64,000 bases of DNA from Streptomyces sp. B93 (GTDB lineage: Bacteria; Actinomycetota; Actinomycetes; Streptomycetales; Streptomycetaceae): contig NZ_JAGPXL010000007.1 in assembly GCF_018070565.1 (NCBI RefSeq), forward strand, positions 186,001 to 250,000. The letters are read 5' to 3'. Positions 17,220 through 28,038 of the stretch are shown in pieces (positions within the stretch are counted from its first letter, which is position 1; each line of letters starts with the position of its first letter). Both the position numbers and the translations under genes were made by a program. The notes beneath the pieces are model-generated. The model was not told where the DNA came from. It worked only from the letters and a program-made list of their open reading frames with translations, and made no database searches.

Positions 17220-18443
17220 TCAGCCGTGGTTGTCGCCGTGGGTGAGGGTCTCCCAGGCGACGAAGAGGTTGTTGCTGCCCGCGGGCCTGTTCTGCCGGGT
17301 CAGGATCTCGGTGTTGGTCATGGCGTAACCGAGCCGGTTGTGCATGGCGTTGTAGCCGACCTCGGTGACGGGTCCGAGGCCACGGTGCAGCGTGCCGCCG
17401 CACAGCCAGCCCGGTACGGGCTCGCCCAGTTCGTACTTCGACTGGAAGCCGAGCGCGTGCCGCAGCCGTTCGCCCACGTCGGTGCCGTAGAGGTCCTGGC
17501 CCTGGATGCGGCTGGTCTCCGCGACGTGTGAGATGGCGGAGATGCCGTATCCCGTGTGGGTGAGGTCGCGGCAGGTCTCCTGGGTGAGGCCGGTGACGAA
17601 GGTGGTCTGTCCCTGCCAGTACCGGACGATCTTGTCGCGGGTGTCGAGGTTCTGGCCGGGCACCGTCCTCGGCAGGCTGCCGTCGGAGGCGAGGTAGACG
17701 TAGGCGGCGGTGCGGGTGCGGAACTTGGCCATCGCCTTGTCGTACGACGCCCTGTCCTCCAGGAAGACGGCGATGCCGAGGGCGGCCTCCATCATCGACA
17801 GCTCCCAGTTGCCGTTGGAGTGGGAGCCGTTGACGACCTCCGGGAGGTACACGTCGCGGAGCATGGTCGCGAAGCGGCCGGAGTTGGGCCAGCCGCCGGT
17901 GTAGGTGTACTTGATGATCTCGGCGGCCCTGGGCCAGGAGGACCCGGCCCAGCCGGTCTGGAGCGGGGCGTTGCTGTTGGTGTGGTCCTGGATGACCGCG
18001 GACCAGGCGTCCATCAGCTCGATGGCCTTGCGCGCGTGCCGCTCGTCGCGGGTGATGTACCAGGCGAGCGCCTGGGTGTAGGCGGCGATCGCGTCCTCGC
18101 GCTCGTCCGTGCAGCCGTGGTTGGGGTTGGAGTACGAGCCGCACTCGACGACCGCCCGGGGCTTCGGGACGCGGTTCAGGTCGGCGTACCGGCTGGCCAT
18201 CATCTGGTCGAAGGCGCCCTTCCAGGGCTGGGCGCCGGCCGTGACCCTGCCGCGGGCGAAGTCCAGCTGCCCCTTGGAGACGGTGACGCCGGGGTGGACG
18301 AAGGTGGCGGGCGCGGCGTCGGCGCGGTGGGCGCCGCCGGGCCAGGAGAGCAGACCGGCCAGCAGGGCGGTGACCGCGACGGCGATGACGGTGCGGAGGG
18401 AGGGGCGGGTTCTGCGGTGGGGGTGAGCGGATGCGTGTGACAT
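17220..18443 (-). CDS. Secreted alginate-lyase-family polysaccharide lyase
   Basis: A 407-residue protein with a signal peptide (basic start MSHASAHPHRRTRPS, hydrophobic core 'VIAVAVTALLAGLLSWPGG', cleavage near ADAAPA) and an alginate-lyase (alpha/alpha toroid) domain. Typical of this fold are 'GWAGSSWPRAAEIIKYT', 'EVVNGSHSNGNWELSMMEAA' (catalytic Asn/Trp region) and 'VTEVGYNAMHNRLGYAM'. The family includes PL5 alginate lyases and related glucuronan/mannuronan lyases, so the exact uronic-acid substrate is uncertain. The start ATG at 18443 has GGACTCCC just upstream; the longer frame to 18557 lacks support. It is divergent from the amylase gene across 272 bases. Confidence 0.8.
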   Translation of the reverse strand: MSHASAHPHRRTRPSLRTVIAVAVTALLAGLLSWPGGAHRADAAPATFVHPGVTVSKGQLDFARGRVTAGAQPWKGAFDQMMASRYADLNRVPKPRAVVECGSYSNPNHGCTDEREDAIAAYTQALAWYITRDERHARKAIELMDAWSAVIQDHTNSNAPLQTGWAGSSWPRAAEIIKYTYTGGWPNSGRFATMLRDVYLPEVVNGSHSNGNWELSMMEAALGIAVFLEDRASYDKAMAKFRTRTAAYVYLASDGSLPRTVPGQNLDTRDKIVRYWQGQTTFVTGLTQETCRDLTHTGYGISAISHVAETSRIQGQDLYGTDVGERLRHALGFQSKYELGEPVPGWLCGGTLHRGLGPVTEVGYNAMHNRLGYAMTNTEILTRQNRPAGSNNLFVAWETLTHGDNHG

Positions 18444-18634
18444 GGGAGTCCGTTCTCGTATGTGAACGCAATTCGCTTCGCTGAACGTGCAGTTGATGAG
18501 CAGACGATAGGTACAGACCAGTGGGCCGTCAAGCGGTGCCGCTGGAGGCGTCTCCACCCCGCTGCCGGTTTTCGTTCCACCTCTTTACGGGGTCGGCTTC
18601 CGTCGATAACTTCCCTGCGACGCAAGACGTTTCA

Positions 18635-18650
18635 GCAAGTTTCCGTTTGC
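18635..18650. promoter_or_regulatory. GCAA-N8-TTGC inverted repeat upstream of the amylase gene
   Basis: In the 272-base divergent region between the lyase and amylase genes, GCAA (18635-18638) and TTGC (18647-18650) form an imperfect palindrome, with a further CGCAAG at 18621-18626. LacI-type maltose regulators of streptomycetes bind TTGCA-rich sites, so this could be a MalR-type site for the amylase. A GTTC-N8-GAAC repeat at 18452-18467, next to the lyase start, could serve the other gene. Both are weak. Confidence 0.3.
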
Positions 18651-18715
18651 GCTTCCAGTGCGTGTCAGCCGCCGTGGCACCGCCGCGGCCCTCACCGGGA
18701 AGACCATGACCACTC

Positions 18716-21700
18716 ATGAGACCCAGACGCACCCCCACCGGCATACGCCCGCTCACCCGCCCGTCGGCCGCGGCGGTGGCCGCCGGTTGTCTGCTCGGCG
18801 TGCTGTCCGTCGTACCGGGCGCCCCCTCCCCAGCCACCACCTCGCCCGCCACCACCCCGGCCGCGGCGACGGCGGGCGAGACGGCGACCGTGTTCTACTA
18901 CACGAAGACCAGGAACTGGGCCCAGTACCACCTGCACTACGCCCCCGACGGCGGCGCGTGGACCACGGCCCCGGGCATGCGGATGGAGTCGGCGTGCGCC
19001 GACTGGGTGAAGGCGACGGTCGACCTGGGCAGCGCGGCGGGCCTCCAGGCCACCTTCACCGACGGCTCGGGCACCTGGGACAACAACGCGGGCCGCGACT
19101 ACGACCTGGGAACGGGCGACATCACCGTCAAGGACGGTGTCGTGGCCCACTCCGACCCGTGCGGCGACGACGGCGGCACCGACCCCGGGAGCGGCGGCAC
19201 CGCCACGGTCTACTTCGCCACCGGGACCCTCGGCTGGACCACCGCCAACCTCCACTACCAGCCCACGGGCGGCGCCTGGACCGCGGTCCCCGGCGTGGGG
19301 ATGGAGGCGGCGTGCACGGGCTGGTGGAAGAAGGAGGTCGGCCTCGGCACGGCCACCTCCATGAAGGCCGCGTTCAACAACGGCAACGGAGTCTGGGACA
19401 ACAACCGCGGCGCCGACTACACCCTGCCCACGGGCCTCACCACCGTCGACGACGGCACCGTGACCACGGACGCCACCGACCCCTGCGCCGAGGAGACCCC
19501 CGACACCCGGGCACCGACCGCCCCGACCGGGGTCACCGCACGGGCCGACGGGGTCGCCGTCGTGCTGACCTGGGAGCCGTCCACCGACGACCGGGGCGTC
19601 ACCCGCTACCAGGTGACCCGCACCGGCGGCACCCGCGGCACGGTGGTGACGGACGTGGGCTCGACGGTCCTCTCCGACGCCGGTCTGGAGGAGCGCACCG
19701 CCTACACCTACACGGTCCGGGCCGTCGACGCGGCGGGCAATGTCTCCGCCGCCTCCGCCACCGCCACCGCCACCACCGGGGAGAAGCCCGCCGATCCCGC
19801 CACGGGAAGGCCGCTGGGCACCGATCCGCGCAAGGACCCGATCTACTTCGTGATGACCGCCCGTTTCCAGGACGGTGACACGAGCAACAACCGCGGCGGC
19901 AGCCAGCACGAGAAGTCCGGCAACGCCGCCGCCTCCGACCCCATGCTCCGCGGTGACTTCCGGGGCCTGGTCGACAAGCTCGACTACATCAAGGGGCTCG
20001 GCTTCTCCGCCGTGTGGATCACCCCGGTCGTCCTCAACCGCTCCGACTACGACTACCACGGCTACCACGGCTGGGACTTCTACCGGGTCGACCCCCGCCT
20101 GGAGTCCGCCGGCGCCTCCTACCAGGACCTCATCAACGCCGCCCACGCCAAGGGCATGAAGATCTACCAGGACGTCGTCTACAACCACTCCTCACGCTGG
20201 GGCGCCAAGGGCCTGTTCACCCCGACCGTCCACGGCGTCCGCGACGCCCAGTGGAGCTGGTACTACGACGAGACGCAGGCCGGGTTCGAGTACGACGGCC
20301 TGACCGTGGAGCCCAAGAGCGGCAAGTCGTACTACAACGGCGACCTGTGGTCGACCGCCGAACCCACCGGTAACACCTGCCTCAACTGGGGCAAGCCCAC
20401 CGGCGGCCGGAGCCCCGAGGGCTACACCCTCTACAACTGCCAGTGGCCGAGCCCCACCTCGGGCATGTTCCCCAGGGCGCTCTACCACAACTGCTGGATC
20501 GGCAACTGGGAGGGCGAGGACTCCCGTTCCTGCTGGCTGCACGAGGACCTCGCCGACTTCAACACCGAGAACGCGCGGGTGCAGAACTACCTGATCGGCG
20601 CGTACGACAAGTACATCGACATGGGCGTGGACGGCTTCCGCGTCGACACGGCCGTGCACATCCCGCGCACCACCTGGAACCGCCGCTTCCTGCCCGCCAT
20701 CCAGGAACGCGTCACCCAGCGGCACGGCGCTGAGGCCGCCCGGAACTTCTTCGTCTTCGGAGAGGTCGCGGCCTTCGTCAACGACAAGTGGAACCGCGGC
20801 TCGGTCAACCACTCCGCGCAGTTCTACACCTGGAAGGAGCGCGCCGAGTACAGCGCCGACGACGAGCAGGCCGCGCTGGAGATGTACGCGTACGAACAGC
20901 GGCAGGGCACCGGCAACCAGCCCACGTCCCGCAACGCCTTCCTCGACGGCAACGCGTACCACGCGCCGGACCACAGCCGGTTCTCCTGTATGCACGTCAT
21001 CGACATGCGCATGCACATGAACTTCAGCGACGCGTCCAACGCCTTCCACAACGGCAAGGACTCCGACGACTCCTACAACGACGCCACCTACAACGTCGTC
21101 TACGTCGACAGCCACGACTACGGTCCCAACAAGAGCGGCGAGCGCTACGCCGGAGGCACCGACGCCTGGGCGGAGAACATGTCCCTGATGTGGACCTTCC
21201 GCGGCATCCCCACCCTTTATTACGGCTCGGAGATCGAGTTCCAGAAGGGCAGGAAGATCGACTGCGGTCCCAGTTGCCCGCTGTCCACGACCGGGCGCGC
21301 CTACTTCGGCGACCATCTCGCCGGTGAGGTGAAGGCGTCGGACTTCTCCCGGGTCGACTCCGCCTCGGGCGCGGTGGCCGACACCCTGGCCATGCCGCTG
21401 GCCCGGCACGTGCAGCGGCTCAACGAGATCCGCCGGGCGGTCCCCGCCCTCCAGACGGGCCAGTACTCCACGGAGGGCATCCAGGGCGAGATGGCCTTCA
21501 AGCGCCGCTACACCAGCGGCGGCACCGACAGCTTCGCCCTGGTCACCGTCACCCACGCGGCCACCTACACCGGCGTCCCCAACGGCACCTACGTGGACGC
21601 CGTCACCGGGGACCGGCGGACCGTCACCGACGGGAAGCTGACCGTCGCGGCACCCGGCAAGGGCAACCTGCGGGTGTACGTCCTCGACGGGCCCGGGAAG

Positions 21701-21730
21701 ATCGGCACCGCGGGGCCGTACCTGAGGTGA
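18716..21730 (+). CDS. Secreted alpha-amylase: CBM25-CBM25-FN3-GH13
   Basis: A 1004-residue secreted starch-degrading enzyme. Order: signal peptide (about 1-55), two starch-binding CBM25 modules (about 57-140 and 162-250; each has 'TVxYxxxxxW', 'GAWTxxPGxxMExAC' and 'GxWDNNxGxDYxLxTG'), an FN3 domain (about 265-350), then the GH13 catalytic barrel (about 370-1004). The four GH13 regions are visible: DVVYNHS, GVDGFRVDTAV (nucleophile Asp), FVFGEVA (acid/base Glu) and VDSHDYG (stabilising Asp). All catalytic residues are present. The ATG at 18716 follows a purine stretch GGGAAGA; an ATG at 18706 is out of frame. It would feed maltodextrins to an importer outside this window. Confidence 0.93.
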   Translation: MRPRRTPTGIRPLTRPSAAAVAAGCLLGVLSVVPGAPSPATTSPATTPAAATAGETATVFYYTKTRNWAQYHLHYAPDGGAWTTAPGMRMESACADWVKATVDLGSAAGLQATFTDGSGTWDNNAGRDYDLGTGDITVKDGVVAHSDPCGDDGGTDPGSGGTATVYFATGTLGWTTANLHYQPTGGAWTAVPGVGMEAACTGWWKKEVGLGTATSMKAAFNNGNGVWDNNRGADYTLPTGLTTVDDGTVTTDATDPCAEETPDTRAPTAPTGVTARADGVAVVLTWEPSTDDRGVTRYQVTRTGGTRGTVVTDVGSTVLSDAGLEERTAYTYTVRAVDAAGNVSAASATATATTGEKPADPATGRPLGTDPRKDPIYFVMTARFQDGDTSNNRGGSQHEKSGNAAASDPMLRGDFRGLVDKLDYIKGLGFSAVWITPVVLNRSDYDYHGYHGWDFYRVDPRLESAGASYQDLINAAHAKGMKIYQDVVYNHSSRWGAKGLFTPTVHGVRDAQWSWYYDETQAGFEYDGLTVEPKSGKSYYNGDLWSTAEPTGNTCLNWGKPTGGRSPEGYTLYNCQWPSPTSGMFPRALYHNCWIGNWEGEDSRSCWLHEDLADFNTENARVQNYLIGAYDKYIDMGVDGFRVDTAVHIPRTTWNRRFLPAIQERVTQRHGAEAARNFFVFGEVAAFVNDKWNRGSVNHSAQFYTWKERAEYSADDEQAALEMYAYEQRQGTGNQPTSRNAFLDGNAYHAPDHSRFSCMHVIDMRMHMNFSDASNAFHNGKDSDDSYNDATYNVVYVDSHDYGPNKSGERYAGGTDAWAENMSLMWTFRGIPTLYYGSEIEFQKGRKIDCGPSCPLSTTGRAYFGDHLAGEVKASDFSRVDSASGAVADTLAMPLARHVQRLNEIRRAVPALQTGQYSTEGIQGEMAFKRRYTSGGTDSFALVTVTHAATYTGVPNGTYVDAVTGDRRTVTDGKLTVAAPGKGNLRVYVLDGPGKIGTAGPYLR

Positions 21731-21743
21731 CGGCCCGTCGGAC

Positions 21744-21783
21744 GCCCGCCCTCCGCACCCGTGCTCCGGCGCGGAGGGCGGGC
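21744..21783. terminator. Hairpin between convergent amylase and beta-glucosidase genes
   Basis: Perfect 13-bp inverted repeat, GCCCGCCCTCCGC (21744-21756) against GCGGAGGGCGGGC (21771-21783), loop 14. It lies between two convergent genes and probably acts as a bidirectional terminator. There is no U-tract, as is common in high-GC actinobacteria. Confidence 0.75.
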
Positions 21784-21792
21784 TCGCGGCGC

Positions 21793-24187
<2,395 letters not shown>

Positions 24188-24200
24188 GACTGACTCCTGG

Positions 24201-25178
24201 TCAGGACGTACGGGAACGCAGGCGCTTGATCAGGCGCTGGGCCACGAAGACGAGGACGAGCAGCAGGAACATCGCCCAGGCGACGGTCGCGGAGCGGCCC
24301 ATCTGGTAGTTCTTCCAGCCCTCCTCGTACAGCAGCAGGCCGAGCGTCTGGTACTGGTTGTCCGCGCCGCCGGTCACACCGTTGGGGCCCTGGCCGAAGA
24401 TCAGCGGCTCACCGAAGAGCTGGGTGGCGCCGATCGTGGAGAGCACGATGGTGAAGACGATGGTGGAGCGGATCCCCGGCACGGTGACGTTGGTGAACTG
24501 CTTCCAGCGGGAGGCGCCGTCGATGGCGGCGGCCTCGTACCGGTCGGCGGGGATGGCCTGCATCGCGGCCAGGTAGAGCAGTGCGTTGTAGCCGGTCCAG
24601 CGCCAGATGACGATGGTGGAGATGGCGAGCTGGGCGGGCCACTTGTCGGCCTCCCAGTTCACCGGGTCGAGCCCGATGCCGCCGAGCGCCCAGTTGATCA
24701 TGCCGAAGTCGCGCTCGAAGAGCATCGTGAACACCAGCGCGGCGGCACCGACCGAGGTGGCGTACGGGACCAGCGAGGCGACGCGGAAGAACAGCGAGCC
24801 GCGCATCCGGTAGTTCAGCAGGTGGGCCAGGCCGAGCGCCATCAGCAGCTGGGGCACGGTGGAGATGACACCGATCGTGATGGTGTTCGCCAGCGCGTTC
24901 CAGAAGCGTTCGTCGTTCCACAGCTCGACGTAGTTGTCGAACGCCACCCACTCCATGACGTCGAGGGTGGCGAGTTCGACCCGGTGCAGGGAGATCCAGG
25001 ACGTGTAGATCAGGGGGTAGAAGCTGAACGCGGCGAACACGACGAAGAACGGCGCGACGAACGCGTACGGCGCGCCCTTGATGTCCAGTCGGTGCAGCAG
25101 TGCGCCGAGCCGTCGTCTGCCGCCGTCGCCGCCCGGCTCGGCGAGATCCGCCCGGGCGCTGGTGGTGGAGGTCGCCAC
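24201..25178 (-). CDS. cebF: Sugar ABC transporter permease (CebF-type)
   Basis: A 325-residue MalF-family permease, partner of the CebG-type protein. It begins with a short basic cytoplasmic tail, then 'APYAFVAPFFVVFAAFSFYP', the usual first membrane helix, and carries the EAA loop 'DRYEAAAIDGASRWKQFTNVTVPG'. A longer reading frame to 25310 exists, but the GTG at 25178 sits behind GAAGGAA and downstream of a strong hairpin, so it is the likely start. It is separated from the binding-protein gene by that hairpin. Confidence 0.88.
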   Translation of the reverse strand: MATSTTSARADLAEPGGDGGRRRLGALLHRLDIKGAPYAFVAPFFVVFAAFSFYPLIYTSWISLHRVELATLDVMEWVAFDNYVELWNDERFWNALANTITIGVISTVPQLLMALGLAHLLNYRMRGSLFFRVASLVPYATSVGAAALVFTMLFERDFGMINWALGGIGLDPVNWEADKWPAQLAISTIVIWRWTGYNALLYLAAMQAIPADRYEAAAIDGASRWKQFTNVTVPGIRSTIVFTIVLSTIGATQLFGEPLIFGQGPNGVTGGADNQYQTLGLLLYEEGWKNYQMGRSATVAWAMFLLLVLVFVAQRLIKRLRSRTS

Positions 25179-25211
25179 CGGAGTTCCTTCCTTCAGAGCG
25201 GGGGTGGGGCC

Positions 25212-25254
25212 GGAGTCCGGGGCCCGCCGACGGTACGGACGGGCCCCGGACTCC
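25212..25254 (-). terminator. Intercistronic hairpin between binding protein and permease genes
   Basis: Perfect 15-bp inverted repeat, GGAGTCCGGGGCCCG (25212-25226) against CGGGCCCCGGACTCC (25240-25254), loop 13. It lies between the cebE-type stop (25268) and the cebF-type start (25178) and probably acts as a leaky terminator or mRNA stabiliser, so that binding protein is made in excess over permeases. This is a classic arrangement in sugar importer operons such as malE-malF. Confidence 0.8.
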
Positions 25255-25267
25255 CGAGGGGTGGCGG

Positions 25268-26581
25268 TCAGCCGACCGCCTTCTCGATGCGCTCCGCGGT
25301 GGTGTCCCACGCCTCGTCACGCGCGGCGCCCTGCTGTTCGATCAGGGTCAGGCCCTGGGAGAAGGTGTCCTTGATGGTGCCGTCCTTGCGGCCCAGCACC
25401 TGCTTGTCCGGGATCTCCTGGGCCGCGGCGCCGAAGATCTCACCGATCGGGGCGTCGCTGAAGTACTCCGAGGTGGCGCTCTTCACGTCGGGGCTCTCCA
25501 GGGCCTCGCGCGAGGACGGGATGTTGCCGATCTCCTTGAAGATGTGGGCCTGCTGCTCCGGCGCGGTCAGCCACGCGACGAGCTTCTTGGCCTCCTCCTT
25601 GACCGGGCTCTGCTCGACCACGCCGAGGAAGGAACCGCCCCAGTTGGCGCCCTTGGGTGCCCGCGCGACGTCCCACTTGCCCTTGTTCGCCTCACCGGCC
25701 TTCTCACTGATGTGGCTGAGCATCCAGGCGGGGCAGGTGGCCGTCGCGAACGTGCCGTTGGCCAGACCCGGGTCCCAACCGGGCTGGAACTGGCGCAGCT
25801 TGGCGGTCAGCCCGTCCTCGGCGGCGTCGGCGGCGAGGTTCCAGGCTTCCTTGACGACCGGGTTCTTGTCGTAGATCAGCTCGCCCTGCTCGTCGTAGTA
25901 CTGCTCGGAGTGGCCGTAGACCATGGCGTTGAACAGGCCGCTGGCCGCGTCCATGTACGCCACCTTGTCGCCCTTGAAGTCCTTCTTGAAGGTGCGGCCG
26001 ACCTCGACGTACTTCTCCCAGTCGCCCTCCCACAGCTTGCCGACCTCTTCGCGGTCGGTGGGCAGGCCCGCCTGCTCGAAGTAGTCCTTGCGGTAGCAGA
26101 CCGCCATCGGGCCGATGTCGGTGCCCAGGCCCAGCACCTTGCCGTCAGCCGTGCTGATCTGGGACTGCTTCCACGGCAGGAAGTGGTCGGTGCCGGCCAT
26201 GTCGGAGAAGTCCGCGAACTTGCCGGCCTGGGTGTCGGTGATTTCCTTGGCCCTACCAATTTCTATGCCCTGGATGTCCTTCAGGCCCTTGCCCGCGGCG
26301 AGCCTGGTCTGGAGGGCGGTGTAGTAGGTCTGCTCGTCACCGGCGACCTCGGCCTGGACGTCGACGCCGGGGTTCTCCTTCTCGTACTGCTCGATCAGGC
26401 CGGTCTCCTTGATGCCCATCACGCCGAAGAGGCCCATGGTGATGACGGTCTTGCCGTCCTTCTTGCCGCCGCCCGTGACGGAGTCGTCGTCGCCGGAGCA
26501 CCCGACGACGAGCGAGAGCGCACCGGCGGCCGCGACCGCCGCGAGCGCTCTGGTTCGGAACGACCTGTGGACTGTGCCCAT
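25268..26581 (-). CDS. cebE: Sugar-binding lipoprotein (CebE-type)
   Basis: A 437-residue extracellular solute-binding lipoprotein of an ABC importer. The signal peptide ends in a lipobox (SLVVGC, cysteine at about residue 28), after which the mature protein is tethered to the membrane. The mature part is a family 1 binding protein closely resembling CebE: 'VGLGTDIGPMAVCYRKDYFE', 'AGLPTDREEVGKLWEGDWEK' and 'KGKWDVARAPKGANWGGSFL'. A longer frame reaches 26698 but would begin inside the operator palindrome; the ATG at 26581 directly precedes the signal peptide and has GGAGGAA upstream. Expected ligands are cellobiose/cellotriose. Confidence 0.9.
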   Translation of the reverse strand: MGTVHRSFRTRALAAVAAAGALSLVVGCSGDDDSVTGGGKKDGKTVITMGLFGVMGIKETGLIEQYEKENPGVDVQAEVAGDEQTYYTALQTRLAAGKGLKDIQGIEIGRAKEITDTQAGKFADFSDMAGTDHFLPWKQSQISTADGKVLGLGTDIGPMAVCYRKDYFEQAGLPTDREEVGKLWEGDWEKYVEVGRTFKKDFKGDKVAYMDAASGLFNAMVYGHSEQYYDEQGELIYDKNPVVKEAWNLAADAAEDGLTAKLRQFQPGWDPGLANGTFATATCPAWMLSHISEKAGEANKGKWDVARAPKGANWGGSFLGVVEQSPVKEEAKKLVAWLTAPEQQAHIFKEIGNIPSSREALESPDVKSATSEYFSDAPIGEIFGAAAQEIPDKQVLGRKDGTIKDTFSQGLTLIEQQGAARDEAWDTTAERIEKAVG

Positions 26582-26659
26582 GTTTCTTCCTCCAACGGAC
26601 GGCTCTGACGCACCGGAGCGACGACTTCGTACGACGATCAGGGCAAGGTTGATGATCAT

Positions 26660-26699
26660 GGTGGGTACGTTCCCACCGCCGAGTGGGAACGTACCCACC
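26660..26699. promoter_or_regulatory. Double CebR-like operator, perfect 17-bp inverted repeat
   Basis: GGTGGGTACGTTCCCAC (26660-26676) and its exact reverse complement (26683-26699), spacer CGCCGA. Each arm contains a near-palindromic TGGGNNCGNNCCCA; the known CebR site, as I recall it, is TGGGAGCGCTCCCA, so each arm is a plausible LacI-family operator. A TTGACA (minus strand, 26738-26733) lies just upstream as a possible -35 box, which would place the operators over the start of transcription of the cebE-type gene. The remainder of the 308-base gap between the two genes (26582-26889) shows only an AT-rich patch at 26735-26770 that may hold the regulator's promoter. Confidence 0.85.
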
Positions 26700-26889
26700 G
26701 GCCGTACGAAGACTCCTGGCAGGAAACGGCCATGTCAATAACTTGAAAACAATTAGTCAGACTTATTCGGGGTCGAGCGTTCGCCTCCCGAGCCCGGGAG
26801 GGTGCTGGCCCGCCCTCGTCGTCTGCCACAATTGCCGCTGGTCAGGTCCGCGACCGGGGCTGCCGCGAGCCCGACGGGAGGAGCACAGG

Positions 26890-27903
26890 GTGGGGAACCG
26901 CCGTCCCACGATCAAGACGGTCGCCGCCCGCGCCGGGGTGGGCCGCACGACCGTGTCCCGGGTCATCAACGGCTCGGAACTGGTCAGCGCTGACGCCCGG
27001 GAGCGGGTCCTGGAGGCGATCAAGGAGCTGAACTACGTCCCGAACTCGGTCGCCCGCGGCCTGGTGACCAGCCGCACCAACGCGGTGGCGCTGGTGATCC
27101 CCGAGTCGGAGAGCAGGCTCGGCTCGGAACCCTTCTTCGCCGCCCTGATCCGCGGGGTGAGCGGCGCGCTCGCCGAGACCCGCACCCAGCTCCAGCTGAT
27201 GCTCGTACGCGACCGCTCGGAGCGCGACCAGCTGACGGCGTCCGTGGCGACCCGCCGCGTCGACGGGGTGCTGCTGGTCTCGGTGCACGCCCACGACCGG
27301 CTGCCAGGACTGCTGGAGGAGCTGGGCCTGCCCACGGTGCTGGCGGGCCGCCGCGACGAGCGGGAGCGGCTGAGCCACGTCACCTCCGACAACGCCGGGG
27401 GCGCCGCCGCGGCCGTCCGGCATCTGCTGGAGCGGGGCAGGACCCGGATCGCCACCATCACCGGGCCGCTCGACATGGACGTGGGCCGCAGCCGCCTCGC
27501 CGGATGGCGGGACGCGCACCGGGAGGCCGGGGTGCGCGCCGACGAAGTCCTGGTCGAATCCGGTGACTTCACCGAGGAGGGCGGACGGGAGGCCATGCGT
27601 TCGCTTCTTGAACGGGCACCGGACCTGGACGCCGTCTTCGCCGCCTCCGACCTCATGGCCGTCAGCGCCCTTGCCGAACTGCGCCGCCAGGGACGGCGGG
27701 TGCCGGGGGACGTCGCCGTCGTCGGCTTCGAGGACTCCGTGCTCGCCCGCCACACCAACCCGCCGCTGACGACGGTCCGGCAGCCGGTCGAGGAGCTGGG
27801 CCGGACCATGGCCCGCATCCTCCTCGACGAGATCACCGAAGCGAGCCCGCCGGGGCGGCATCTGATGCTGCCGACGGAGTTGGTGGTGCGGGAGTCGTCG
27901 TGA
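26890..27903 (+). CDS. cebR: LacI-family repressor, CebR-type
   Basis: A 337-residue LacI/GalR regulator. The N-terminal helix-turn-helix is 'TIKTVAARAGVGRTTVSRVI' followed by the hinge-helix region ('NSVARGLVTSRT'). The sugar-binding core has the expected 'THVTSDNAGGAAAAVRHLLE', 'ATITGPLDMDVGRSRLAGWR' and 'AASDLMAV' signatures and resembles CebR closely. The longest frame starts at 26683, inside the operator; the GTG at 26890, behind GGAGGAG, begins exactly at the HTH. It is divergent from the importer/glucosidase operon and presumably represses it until cellobiose binds. It may also control distant cellulase genes, as CebR does in other species. Confidence 0.88.
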   Translation: MGNRRPTIKTVAARAGVGRTTVSRVINGSELVSADARERVLEAIKELNYVPNSVARGLVTSRTNAVALVIPESESRLGSEPFFAALIRGVSGALAETRTQLQLMLVRDRSERDQLTASVATRRVDGVLLVSVHAHDRLPGLLEELGLPTVLAGRRDERERLSHVTSDNAGGAAAAVRHLLERGRTRIATITGPLDMDVGRSRLAGWRDAHREAGVRADEVLVESGDFTEEGGREAMRSLLERAPDLDAVFAASDLMAVSALAELRRQGRRVPGDVAVVGFEDSVLARHTNPPLTTVRQPVEELGRTMARILLDEITEASPPGRHLMLPTELVVRESS

Positions 27904-27905
27904 CG

Positions 27906-27922
27906 GCATGGCACCGCCATGC
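27906..27922 (+). terminator. Short hairpin after the cebR-type gene
   Basis: GCATGGC (27906-27912) and GCCATGC (27916-27922), perfect 7-bp stem with a 3-base loop, three bases after the stop codon. There is no U-tract; a weak terminator at best. Confidence 0.4.
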
Positions 27923-28038
27923 TCGGCGCCGCGAACACTATGAACAGAAACGATCACGCCATGGCCCGGCGCCCGGCCCGTTCCTAGCATCGCTGCGCGC
28001 TGCGCGACGACGCGCCGCCGAAGGCAAGGAGCGGAACC

